From positions 1 through 36,708 of the forward strand of contig CAYVUT010000003.1 in the NCBI GenBank assembly GCA_964455225.1: a stretch of DNA of 36,708 nt, in the 5' to 3' direction. Below the pieces are notes generated by a model. That model saw nothing but the letters and a program-made list of their open reading frames with translations. It searched no databases and was not told where the DNA came from. This DNA is from C7867-001 sp964455225 (GTDB lineage: Bacteria > Patescibacteriota > Minisyncoccia > Phycocordibacterales > Phycocordibacteraceae). Shown here in pieces: positions 7,062-13,539 of this stretch (position 1 is the first letter of the stretch; the number at the start of each line of letters is the position of its first letter). A program made the translations under genes and the position numbers.

Positions 7062-9896
7062 TTACGGTACCAGGTTGATGATCTTTCCGGGCACGTAAAT
7101 GACCCGCGAGGGCTCCTTGCCCAGGAGCGCAGCCTCAACTGCCGGCACCGCGCGCGCTGCCGCTACCGCCGTCTCTTGAGGCGCATCCTTAGGAAGCATG
7201 ACCGAGCCCCGACGCTTCCCTGCCACTTGTACGGGCAACTCAACTTCGCTTTCGGCAAGAAGCTTGGGGTCATAGGTCGGCCACTGAGCTTGGTGAATAC
7301 TCCCTTCCTGTCCCAGCGTTTCCCAGAGATATTCAGTCAGATGAGGTGCAAAGGGCGAGAGCATGCGCAGATACTCTCCGTAAATCGTGCGTGGTACTTC
7401 CGGTAGCCGCTCCAGCTCATTGAGGAAGGTCATGAGTGCTGCAACCCCCGTGTTGAACTTAAAACGATCGCCATCTTCAAGGACTTTTGCGCTCGTGCGA
7501 GCCGCACCTTGAAGCAGCTCAGTAGAGGCTTCTGCTCCCGTAGTTTTTTCTGAAAGCCGCGCGACGCGTTCGAGGAATTTCCGCATCGAGGCGACACCGT
7601 CGAGATTCCAGGGGTAGCTGCCGGGTTCGTTGTATGGGCCGATGAAGGCAAGGTATACGCGTACCGCATCCGCTCCGTACTCTTTCACGAATTCATCTGG
7701 ATTTACGACGTTCCCCTTTGATTTCGACATCTTCTGGCCATCTGGTCCCATAATGAGGCCACGATTGAAGCGTTCGGTGAACGGTTCGTCGATCGGAACG
7801 AGCGCCAGATCGAAGAGCGCCTTCGTAAAGAAGCGAGCGTAGAGAAGGTGCATCGTTGTGTGCTCGCTCCCACCGGAATAGCGGTTCACGGGGAGCCATT
7901 TTTTCATACGCTTAGCGTCTGAGAAGTCGTGTTCGTCGGTGGAATCCAGATAGCGCAGAAAATACCAGGACGAATCCACGAAGGTGTCGAGCGTGTCGTA
8001 TTCGGGCGTCCAGCCTTCGCCGAAGATCCGCTCGACGCGTTCCTTGAGTTCCTTTGAAGAAGCGAGTGGCGATTCGCCTGTTGGCGCGAAATTCACATCC
8101 GTGGGCAGAAGCCAAGGCAGGTGTTCTGAGGGGACGGCGTGCGGCTTTCCTTCTGGATCGTAAACGATGGGGATCGGGCATCCCCAGTAGCGCTGTCGCG
8201 AGACGAGCCAGTCCCGGAGCCGATAGTTGGTCGCTGGTTCGCCTCCTACTGCCGCCACGATCTCCCATTTCGCCTCCTCAGCATTTCGACCTGAGAAGGG
8301 GCCAGAACGTGCAAGGACACCTCCATCGGTGTACGCAGCAGGTGCCAAAAATCGCGCGAGCGCATACGCATGAAGCGGGTCTTTGATCTCCGTGAGCGCG
8401 CGTGCTTTCGAAATCCACTCAACCGTAAACTTCCCCTGCTCATCTGTTTCGAGCATTGGTTCCTCATGTGTGAGGGAGCGCGCGCGGAAATGAAGGAGCG
8501 TCGTGTGGGCGATCGTCGCTTTGCCCTTCGAGTGGGCAAAATATTCATGGTGCACTTTTTCCTGCGCCGTCGCCATAAGCTCGAGATCGGTATACCCGGT
8601 CTCTTCCTTGATCTCGCGCAGCGCGGTCGTTTCAGGAGCCTCATCCGCGTTCGCGGTACCGCCGATCGTGAGGCGTCCGCCGAGCTCGGGTTTCCAGTTG
8701 ATCGTAAGCACTTCATCGCCATGCTCCACGATCGCGACGATCTTTTCCTTGTGAGCCGGTTTGTCTTGCGTGGTCCCGGTTACCGGATCAATGACATGCA
8801 CGATGGGGAGATTCATCTTTTGCGCGAACGCAAAATCACGCTCGTCATGCGCAGGCACCGCCATCACCGCCCCGGTGCCATAGGAGCCGAGCACGTAGTC
8901 GGCCACATAGAGCGGGATCGGCTCTTTGGTTGCCGGATTAAGAGCCTGGAGCCCCTCGAGGCGCACGCCGGTTTTCTCTTTGTTCTCGCTTCGTTCGCGT
9001 TCGGTTTTCTTCTTGGTCGCCTCAAGGTAGGCCTGTACTTCTGCTGCGTTCGATACGGAACCGTCTGCACGCTCAAGCGCGAAGGATACGACCGGATGTT
9101 CAGGCGCAAGCACCAGATAGGTCGCGCCAAAGATCGTGTCTGGGCGGGTCGTGAACACGTCGATCGTATCCGTATCACGCCCACCAATGAGCGGAAAGGC
9201 GATCTTCGCGCCCTCGCTCTTTCCTATCCAAGCGCGCTGTGCCTCTTTTATCTCTTCACGCCAGGGCAGAGTCTCAAGACCTGCAAGGAGACGATCCGCA
9301 TAGTCGGTAATCTTTAGGAACCACTGCGTGAGCCACTTCTCTTCAACCGCCGTACCGCAACGTTCGCAGGTGCCATCAACGACTTGTTCGTTCGCGAGCA
9401 CGGTCTGATCTTTCGGGCACCACTTTACCGAGGCATTGCGCCGCTCTGCAAGGCCGTGTTCAAAGAGTTTCGCGAAAAGCCACTGGGTCCACTTGTAATA
9501 GCTCGGATCGCACGCGATCACCTCCTTCGACCAGTCGAACGACGGTCCCATCGACTGGAGCTGGGTGCGCATGCGCTCGATGTTCTTATACGTCCACTCC
9601 TTCGGATCAAGACCGTGCTTGATAGCGGCGTTTTCTGCAGGAAGACCGAACGCGTCGAAGCCGATCGGGAACAAGACGTTCTTCCCCTGCGCACGCAGCA
9701 TGCGTGCGTAGATATCGGTTACGGCAAAGGCGTACCAGTGGCCGATGTGAAGATCGCCCGAGGGATACGGAAACTCGACAAGGAGGTAGTACGGATCTCT
9801 CGTCTCGTCTTTGAGGTCGGCGCGATACAGATCCAGCTCCGCCCACTTTGCGCGGGCGGCCGTTTCTATGGCCTGATGGTCATACCGCGCCGCCAT
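7062..9896 (-). CDS. leuS: Leucyl-tRNA synthetase with a NUDIX domain inserted in the editing domain
   Basis: Charges tRNA-Leu. It has the HIGH motif at residues 50-53, KMSKS at 722-726, the threonine-rich editing motif FTTRPDTIFG at 248-257 and the editing aspartate D351 in VPAHDERDF. The zinc knot is altered: C160, C177 and C180 are present but the usual second cysteine is D163. The length is 944 residues, about 100 more than usual. The extra part, about residues 384-510, contains a complete NUDIX box: G413-x5-E419-x7-REIKEETGY (427-435), flanked by NUDIX-like strands. After it the editing domain resumes (AYTDGGVLARSGPF). It starts 3 bases after the stop of the DUF5671-like gene, so the two share a transcript. 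Confidence 0.96.
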   Translation of the reverse strand: MAARYDHQAIETAARAKWAELDLYRADLKDETRDPYYLLVEFPYPSGDLHIGHWYAFAVTDIYARMLRAQGKNVLFPIGFDAFGLPAENAAIKHGLDPKEWTYKNIERMRTQLQSMGPSFDWSKEVIACDPSYYKWTQWLFAKLFEHGLAERRNASVKWCPKDQTVLANEQVVDGTCERCGTAVEEKWLTQWFLKITDYADRLLAGLETLPWREEIKEAQRAWIGKSEGAKIAFPLIGGRDTDTIDVFTTRPDTIFGATYLVLAPEHPVVSFALERADGSVSNAAEVQAYLEATKKKTERERSENKEKTGVRLEGLQALNPATKEPIPLYVADYVLGSYGTGAVMAVPAHDERDFAFAQKMNLPIVHVIDPVTGTTQDKPAHKEKIVAIVEHGDEVLTINWKPELGGRLTIGGTANADEAPETTALREIKEETGYTDLELMATAQEKVHHEYFAHSKGKATIAHTTLLHFRARSLTHEEPMLETDEQGKFTVEWISKARALTEIKDPLHAYALARFLAPAAYTDGGVLARSGPFSGRNAEEAKWEIVAAVGGEPATNYRLRDWLVSRQRYWGCPIPIVYDPEGKPHAVPSEHLPWLLPTDVNFAPTGESPLASSKELKERVERIFGEGWTPEYDTLDTFVDSSWYFLRYLDSTDEHDFSDAKRMKKWLPVNRYSGGSEHTTMHLLYARFFTKALFDLALVPIDEPFTERFNRGLIMGPDGQKMSKSKGNVVNPDEFVKEYGADAVRVYLAFIGPYNEPGSYPWNLDGVASMRKFLERVARLSEKTTGAEASTELLQGAARTSAKVLEDGDRFKFNTGVAALMTFLNELERLPEVPRTIYGEYLRMLSPFAPHLTEYLWETLGQEGSIHQAQWPTYDPKLLAESEVELPVQVAGKRRGSVMLPKDAPQETAVAAARAVPAVEAALLGKEPSRVIYVPGKIINLVP

Positions 9897-9899
9897 GGC

Positions 9900-10844
9900 T
9901 TATCGGACCGATTTTGAGTACGGCGGGTAGCGTTCGGGGTCGATCGTGCGCGTGAAGCAGGTCTCGCCGGCCGCATGGGCCCAATTTTCGTTCAGAGAAT
10001 CGTAGGGGCGCGTGAGCGAGTCGCTTGCAGCGTCAGTCGCGCGATTGAAGTCGGCGCACAGCTCAAACGCGAGCGGGCTCACGACGCGGTACGCGTAGGC
10101 GTCGCCAGTCTGGGGATCTACGGGCAGCGTAAAACCGGAAATAGGATCCTTGAGCGCATCGAGCGTCTCCGGAAGCGCTTCCTTCTGCTGCCAGTAGTTC
10201 ACGATCTGCCACTGGATGTTCGAAAGGTCGTTCACCTTCTGCTCGTCGAACCGGGAGAGGCGCATTTCAGCAGGCGATCCGATGATGAAGAATCCGGCAA
10301 CGACCGCAACGACGCCGACAAGCCCGAACGCATATCCCACGAGTTTTGCGCGAGCCGGGAATGCGCGCCAGTAGCCCTTGAGGTCAGCGTAGAAGTGGAG
10401 AAATGCGAGAGCGGCAACCATGAGTACCACGAGGACCTTGAGGATGAATCGCGTGGTGAGCTCGCCTCCGAGGAACGTGTTGATGAGCGTGATCAGGTCT
10501 ATGACGATCGTTACTCCCGCGACAAAGAGGGTCAGCATGAGCGCCCATTTGCGCACCCAGAGATCTGCTTTCGCCGGCACGGACGCGATGTCGGTACGGA
10601 TAAGGCGCATGAGAAGCACGGTCGCAGGCACGAGTACGATAAGGCTCGCCATGGCAAAGCGGATACCGCCGCTATATGGATCTACATAACCCTCGAACGC
10701 GAGGTCAGGAAACCCGCGATCGATGTATTCGAAAATAAGAACGAGAAAGGAGATGACACTCCAGTACAACCCGACCATCGCTCCTGCCCAGAGGAAAAAA
10801 TCCTTCGCAGTCACTTTCACGCCTGCCGTGGTTTGTGTATCCAT
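9900..10844 (-). CDS. DUF5671-like integral membrane protein
   Basis: Started at MDTQTTAGV (an earlier ATG would overlap the promoter), the protein has 314 residues. About five hydrophobic segments lie between residues 15 and 205 (for example FFLWAGAMVGLYWSVISFLVLIF in shortened form: residues 16-38). The C-terminal 100 residues are soluble and begin with DEQKVNDLSNIQWQIVNYWQ, a pattern seen after DUF5671-type membrane regions and resembling the end of pilin-like or secretion-linked proteins. Function unknown. It is the first gene of a transcript with leuS. The -10 box is 9 nt before the ATG. Confidence 0.75.
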   Translation of the reverse strand: MDTQTTAGVKVTAKDFFLWAGAMVGLYWSVISFLVLIFEYIDRGFPDLAFEGYVDPYSGGIRFAMASLIVLVPATVLLMRLIRTDIASVPAKADLWVRKWALMLTLFVAGVTIVIDLITLINTFLGGELTTRFILKVLVVLMVAALAFLHFYADLKGYWRAFPARAKLVGYAFGLVGVVAVVAGFFIIGSPAEMRLSRFDEQKVNDLSNIQWQIVNYWQQKEALPETLDALKDPISGFTLPVDPQTGDAYAYRVVSPLAFELCADFNRATDAASDSLTRPYDSLNENWAHAAGETCFTRTIDPERYPPYSKSVR

Positions 10845-10853
10845 AGGTTTCAA

Positions 10854-10862
10854 ACTATACCA
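10854..10862 (-). promoter_or_regulatory. Extended -10 promoter of the DUF5671-leuS operon
   Basis: TGG-TATAGT on the minus strand, 9 bases before the ATG at 10842-10844. No clear -35 box. No Shine-Dalgarno sequence fits in the 9 bases (TTGAAACCT). Confidence 0.6.
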
Positions 10863-10888
10863 CACCGCGCCCGGGTACGCGGAAGATA

Positions 10889-10917
10889 TTGACGGGGTCC
10901 CTGATATGCCGTACAAC
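10889..10917 (+). promoter_or_regulatory. Probable promoter of the 116-residue protein gene
   Basis: TTGACG, a 17-nt spacer and TACAAC on the plus strand. It is divergent from the promoter at 10854. The predicted leader of about 42 nt contains the hairpin at 10929-10944 and a Shine-Dalgarno sequence. Confidence 0.5.
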
Positions 10918-10925
10918 CTTCATCT

Positions 10926-10944
10926 AGAGGTGCACTTTCGCATC
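10926..10944 (+). promoter_or_regulatory. Conserved leader hairpin, copy 1
   Basis: AGAGGTGCACTTTCGCATC: GGTGC pairs with GCATC (one G-U pair) around a 6-nt loop. The same element, 17 of 19 bases identical, lies at 11398-11416 before the next gene. One of the two differences is in the stem and keeps it paired. Confidence 0.6.
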
Positions 10945-10965
10945 GTTTAAGAGGGAGAGGTTCCG

Positions 10966-11316
10966 ATGGATTCAAGACGTGAGGAGTGGGTGCAGCGAAA
11001 AGTCGAAAGCAGACACGAACCCCCGCAGGAGAAGTACGACGCAACAAGCAGATCCTACCTGTACCATGGACAGGTACGTGTGGTTCACCGTGCACGAAGG
11101 AGTGGCCGCGAAGGAATCTTTGAGCCTGGCACAAACCGGTTTGTCGTTCTCGACGGTGATAACGCAACTATTCCGGTTCGAGAGAGGCCGAAACAGTCTC
11201 AGAGGCTTGAGCATGGCCATGAAGAGGCGCCGCAACGCGTCAATGGTCACGATCATCGCGATTCGCGGGAGCGCAAGCCCAAAAAGAAATGGAGGGCAGG
11301 TAGGCAGTGGAAGTAA
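10966..11316 (+). CDS. Small basic protein of unknown function
   Basis: A protein of 116 residues rich in Arg, Lys, His and Glu, with no membrane segment and no family I recognise. A strand-rich middle (SYLYHGQVRVVHRARRSG, then TNRFVVLDGDNATI) could fold as a small beta domain; the last 35 residues are charged and probably disordered (KPKKKWRAGRQWK). It may bind nucleic acid, which is inference from charge only. The start is chosen because an AGGGAGAGG Shine-Dalgarno sequence lies 8 bases before the ATG. A second frame opened at 10979 lacks such a site and is rejected. The leader carries the shared hairpin. Confidence 0.6.
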   Translation: MDSRREEWVQRKVESRHEPPQEKYDATSRSYLYHGQVRVVHRARRSGREGIFEPGTNRFVVLDGDNATIPVRERPKQSQRLEHGHEEAPQRVNGHDHRDSRERKPKKKWRAGRQWK

Positions 11317-11335
11317 AACAATTAACGGTTTTGTA

Positions 11336-11357
11336 GGGCGGCCAGCAATGGCCGCCC
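11336..11357 (+). terminator. Hairpin without T-tract after the 116-residue protein gene
   Basis: GGGCGGCCA and TGGCCGCCC form a 9-bp stem with a GCAA loop. No T-run follows on either strand, so it may be a weak terminator or an mRNA end-protecting stem. It ends 6 bases before the next -35 box. Confidence 0.5.
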
Positions 11358-11363
11358 GTACTA

Positions 11364-11391
11364 TTGACATATAATAAATAAAGTGTATACT
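11364..11391 (+). promoter_or_regulatory. Sigma70-type promoter of the 75-residue protein gene
   Basis: TTGACA, a 16-nt AT-rich spacer and TATACT. This is one of the best promoters in the window. The leader should be about 38 nt. Confidence 0.8.
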
Positions 11392-11397
11392 AGTAAA

Positions 11398-11416
11398 AGA
11401 GGTGCACTTCCGCACC
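11398..11416 (+). promoter_or_regulatory. Conserved leader hairpin, copy 2
   Basis: AGAGGTGCACTTCCGCACC: GGTGC pairs perfectly with GCACC around a 6-nt loop. It would sit at the very 5' end of the mRNA, 5 bases before the Shine-Dalgarno region. See copy 1 at 10926. Confidence 0.6.
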
Positions 11417-11435
11417 ATGTAGAGGAGAAGCCGCC

Positions 11436-11663
11436 ATGGGCGCACCGCAATTTGGCCTTGATCGCCTGCTCGTACGACGAAACGTACGCGCTGCCAAAGA
11501 CAAGAACACGCACACGGCGCTACCTCCACCGCGTCCGAAGGTTTCCGAAAAGAAATCGTACCGGGTGATCATCGGGGAAACTCACCGCGGACAGCAGATT
11601 CTCGAATACCATGGCCGCAAAGGTTACTTGAACGCAGCGGGAACTTTCATCATCGTGTCCTAA
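11436..11663 (+). CDS. Small protein of unknown function (75 residues)
   Basis: The ATG follows AGAGGAGAAG by 5-8 bases, a good Shine-Dalgarno sequence. The N-terminal half is basic (RLLVRRNVRAAKDK), and the C-terminal half looks like a three-stranded sheet (KSYRVIIGETHRGQQILEYHG, shortened; then TFIIVS). No known family. The gene has its own consensus promoter, leader hairpin and terminator, so it is a complete single-gene unit. It has no visible sequence similarity to the neighbouring 116-residue protein apart from the shared leader. Confidence 0.6.
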   Translation: MGAPQFGLDRLLVRRNVRAAKDKNTHTALPPPRPKVSEKKSYRVIIGETHRGQQILEYHGRKGYLNAAGTFIIVS

Positions 11664-11685
11664 GATTTCAGACATCAGGACCTGG

Positions 11686-11714
11686 GCGCACTGGATCATC
11701 TCCAGTGCGCTTTT
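11686..11714 (+). terminator. Rho-independent terminator of the 75-residue protein gene
   Basis: GCGCACTGGA and TCCAGTGCGC form a 10-bp stem with a 5-nt loop, followed by TTTT. Confidence 0.85.
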
Positions 11715-11722
11715 CGTTTGGA

Positions 11723-12817
11723 TTATCCGTGCAGGAACACCATCACGTCGCCATCTTTGACGATGTACTCCTTCCCTTCCGTGCGCACCTTTGCCGCTTC
11801 GCGCGCTGCGGCATAGGAACCTGCGGCGAGAAGGTCCGCACAAGCAACGACTTCAGCGCGAATAAATTTGTCCCGAAAATCCGTATGGATAGCGGCGCCA
11901 GCTTCTGGTGCCGTACTGCCGGTGCGGATAGTCCAGGCACGGGTCTCTTTTTCGCCGGTCGTGAAGAAGGTGATGAGGCCGAGCGTCTCGTATGCGCCTC
12001 GGATAAGCTCGGCAAGCCCGTTTTCCTGCACGCCCAGCTCTTGTCGGAAGCTCGCAACGTCGGACTCGGCGACATCGTTGAGTTCACGCTCTGTCGCCGC
12101 ATCTACTTTCACATACTGCGATCCAAGCGCCTCGATAGCTGCATACGTGCGCTCTGCCCTGCCATCGGCCATCTCATCAAGATTGTGTCCGCCGCTTTTC
12201 CGGTTAAGCGCGTAGAGGATCGGCTTCATCGTGAGCAGATTCTGATTCTCTATGCGCGCGCGCTCTTCGTCCGAAAGTTCAGCGCTTCGCGCCAATTTCC
12301 CGAGCACGAGGACCTGTTCTACCTTCGCCAAGACCGCATCCTCTGCGATCGCAGTCTTGTCGCCCGCCTTGATGTCCCGCGCGATCTTCTCGCGACGCTT
12401 GCGCACCTGCTCGGTGTCTGCAAGCGCGAGCTCAAGGTTAATGACTTCGATATCACGCATAGGCTCCACCTCGCCGTGCACGTGATGCACGTCAGCGTCA
12501 TCAAAGAAACGCACGACTTCGAGAATCGCATCCACTTCGCGTATGTGCGAGAGGAACTGATTGCCAAGCCCCTCGCCCTCCGCCGCGCCTTTCACCAGTC
12601 CCGCAATATCGACGAACTCTATCGCCGCAGGAATGATCTTTGCGGTACCGGAAAGCTTCGCGAGCGCCTCAAGACGCTCGTCTGGGACGCCGACAACACC
12701 GACCGACGGGTCGATGGTGCAGAACGGATAGTTTTCTGCCGGTACGCTCTGTTTGGTAAGCGCATTAAAAAGCGTCGACTTACCGACGTTCGGAAGCCCG
12801 ACAATGCCGATTTTCAT
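11723..12817 (-). CDS. ychF: Redox-regulated ATPase YchF (Obg family)
   Basis: A ribosome-associated P-loop ATPase of 364 residues, the usual length. The Walker A motif GLPNVGKST is at residues 7-15, switch regions follow (FVDIAGLVKGAAEGEGLGN), and the C-terminal TGS domain is intact (LITFFTTGEKETRAWTI, then KEYIVKDGDVMVFLHG). The base-specificity motif, usually NxxE in YchF, reads ALNRKSGG here, so it is changed. It has no Shine-Dalgarno sequence; a TAGGGT box lies 6 nt before the ATG. The gene is separated from the atp operon by the small RNA region at 12871-13020. Confidence 0.94.
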   Translation of the reverse strand: MKIGIVGLPNVGKSTLFNALTKQSVPAENYPFCTIDPSVGVVGVPDERLEALAKLSGTAKIIPAAIEFVDIAGLVKGAAEGEGLGNQFLSHIREVDAILEVVRFFDDADVHHVHGEVEPMRDIEVINLELALADTEQVRKRREKIARDIKAGDKTAIAEDAVLAKVEQVLVLGKLARSAELSDEERARIENQNLLTMKPILYALNRKSGGHNLDEMADGRAERTYAAIEALGSQYVKVDAATERELNDVAESDVASFRQELGVQENGLAELIRGAYETLGLITFFTTGEKETRAWTIRTGSTAPEAGAAIHTDFRDKFIRAEVVACADLLAAGSYAAAREAAKVRTEGKEYIVKDGDVMVFLHG

Positions 12818-12823
12818 TCTGCT

Positions 12824-12829
12824 ACCCTA
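12824..12829 (-). promoter_or_regulatory. Possible -10 box of ychF, leaderless start
   Basis: TAGGGT on the minus strand, 6 nt before the ATG. There is no TGN extension; TTGCGT lies 16-17 bases upstream as a poor -35. It follows the T-run of the small RNA terminator, so ychF needs its own promoter. Confidence 0.4.
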
Positions 12830-12870
12830 TCGTCTTTTGGTTGAAACGCAAATCTTTCTCGCTCGTGCAT

Positions 12871-12911
12871 AAAAAAGGACCAGCGGAACGGGGGAGGTGT
12901 TCGGCTGGTCC
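12871..12911 (-). terminator. Rho-independent terminator (hairpin 3 of the small RNA)
   Basis: GGACCAGC and GCTGGTCC stem with an inner GAAC/GTTC stem, followed by six T on the minus strand. It also ends transcripts from the 77-residue protein gene and any read-through from the atp operon. Confidence 0.8.
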
Positions 12912-12985
12912 AAACGGGCGCGCGTTGGGGGGATGCGCGCCACGGGACTTGGACCCCAGGGAGAGGGGTCCAAGAAACTGATCTA
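12871..12985 (-). ncRNA. Candidate small RNA with three hairpins and C-rich loops
   Basis: About 115 nt, transcribed leftward. Hairpin 1 (12948-12974): 10-bp stem, loop UCUCCCU. Hairpin 2 (12917-12941): 7-bp GC stem, loop AUCCCCCCAAC. Hairpin 3 (12877-12911): 8 bp, a C-C mismatch, 4 more bp, loop ACCUCCCCC, then six U (12871-12876), so it is also the terminator. A TTGACA box lies upstream at 13015-13020. Loops of this kind occur in small RNAs that bind Shine-Dalgarno sequences (RsaE-type UCCC loops; CCUCC-loop RNAs of alphaproteobacteria). I do not know this RNA as a named family. It could instead be the processed 3' end of the upstream mRNA. Confidence 0.6.
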
Positions 12986-12991
12986 GTAATT

Positions 12992-13020
12992 AAGATGCCG
13001 AATCTTTACCGGGCTGTCAA
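12992..13020 (-). promoter_or_regulatory. Possible promoter of the small RNA
   Basis: TTGACA (13015-13020), a 17-nt spacer and CATCTT (12992-12997), 4 of 6 matches to the -10 consensus. It lies directly after the stop of the 77-residue protein gene. Confidence 0.45.
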
Positions 13021-13024
13021 GAGG

Positions 13025-13258
13025 CTATGATCGGCCCATCAGGCTTGCAAGCTCGGTGCGGTATTTCTTCATCACCTCGAGTGCGGCCTTGGTTTCCGGT
13101 TCGCCGCCCTTCTTCCGGCGCTCGATCTCTTCCCCCATCTTTTTGAAGAGATCAGGATTTTTCGAGATGAGGTTGGTCATCATCTCGCGCTGCGCCTCGG
13201 GCATATCCTTCAGCTTCCAATCCGCGTATTTCTTGAAAACAAAATCTTTGAATCCCAT
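13025..13258 (-). CDS. Small conserved-looking protein of unknown function (77 residues)
   Basis: An entirely helical, charged protein (GFKDFVFKKYADWKLKDM, shortened; then MMTNLISKNPDLFKKMGEEI), ending in KYRTELASLMGRS. Residues 20-70 could form a helical hairpin. Similar short proteins occur in Parcubacteria next to ATP synthase genes as far as I recall, but no role is known to me. It follows atpC by 11 bases and yet has its own -10 box, TGC-TATAAT, which overlaps the last codons of atpC. The gap from the -10 box to the ATG is 10 nt and holds no Shine-Dalgarno sequence. Confidence 0.7.
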   Translation of the reverse strand: MGFKDFVFKKYADWKLKDMPEAQREMMTNLISKNPDLFKKMGEEIERRKKGGEPETKAALEVMKKYRTELASLMGRS

Positions 13259-13268
13259 AGTGCGAGTG

Positions 13269-13277
13269 ATTATAGCA
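13269..13277 (-). promoter_or_regulatory. Consensus extended -10 promoter inside the end of atpC
   Basis: TGC-TATAAT on the minus strand. The TAA stop codon of atpC lies inside the box. Transcription should start about 3 nt before the ATG of the 77-residue protein. Confidence 0.65.
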
Positions 13278-13515
13278 GGACAGTCGCCTGATTGCCTGAA
13301 ATCTCCGCGATACCACTTTCATCGATATCGATCCGTTGCGACTCTCCTTCTGCGGGCACAACATGAGCGACCCCTTTCACTAGGGTCGCAACCATAGGTT
13401 CGTGGTGCGCAAGGACCGTAAAGACGCCCTCGACACCAGGAAGGGTGACCGAGACCGCTTCCCCGTCAAAGAGATTTTCGCCAATTTTTGCAATAGTCAG
13501 ATGAAAAGTCTTCAT
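13270..13515 (-). CDS. atpC: ATP synthase epsilon subunit, N-terminal domain only
   Basis: A protein of 81 residues that covers only the N-terminal beta sandwich of epsilon (KTFHLTIAKIGENLFDGEAVSV, shortened; then GVEGVFTVLAHHEPMVATL, then ISGNQATVLL). The usual subunit has about 130-140 residues and ends in two helices that inhibit ATP hydrolysis. Those helices are absent, and the stop is followed at once by another promoter and gene, so this is not a sequencing frameshift visible here. The subunit should still bind gamma and the c-ring but could not act as the usual brake. Last gene of the atp operon. Confidence 0.9.
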   Translation of the reverse strand: MKTFHLTIAKIGENLFDGEAVSVTLPGVEGVFTVLAHHEPMVATLVKGVAHVVPAEGESQRIDIDESGIAEISGNQATVLL

Positions 13516-13539
13516 AGCCTAGACTGTGGACCGCGGGCC

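Noticed and set aside
8370..9317. A long plus-strand frame (315 codons) inside leuS
   Set aside because: A mirror of the leuS codon pattern; no start signals and no recognisable protein features.
10972..11529. A 185-codon minus-strand frame opposite the two small plus-strand genes
   Set aside because: No promoter or ribosome site, a composition unlike real proteins here (many Cys and Arg), and it runs through two promoters and a hairpin of the plus-strand units.
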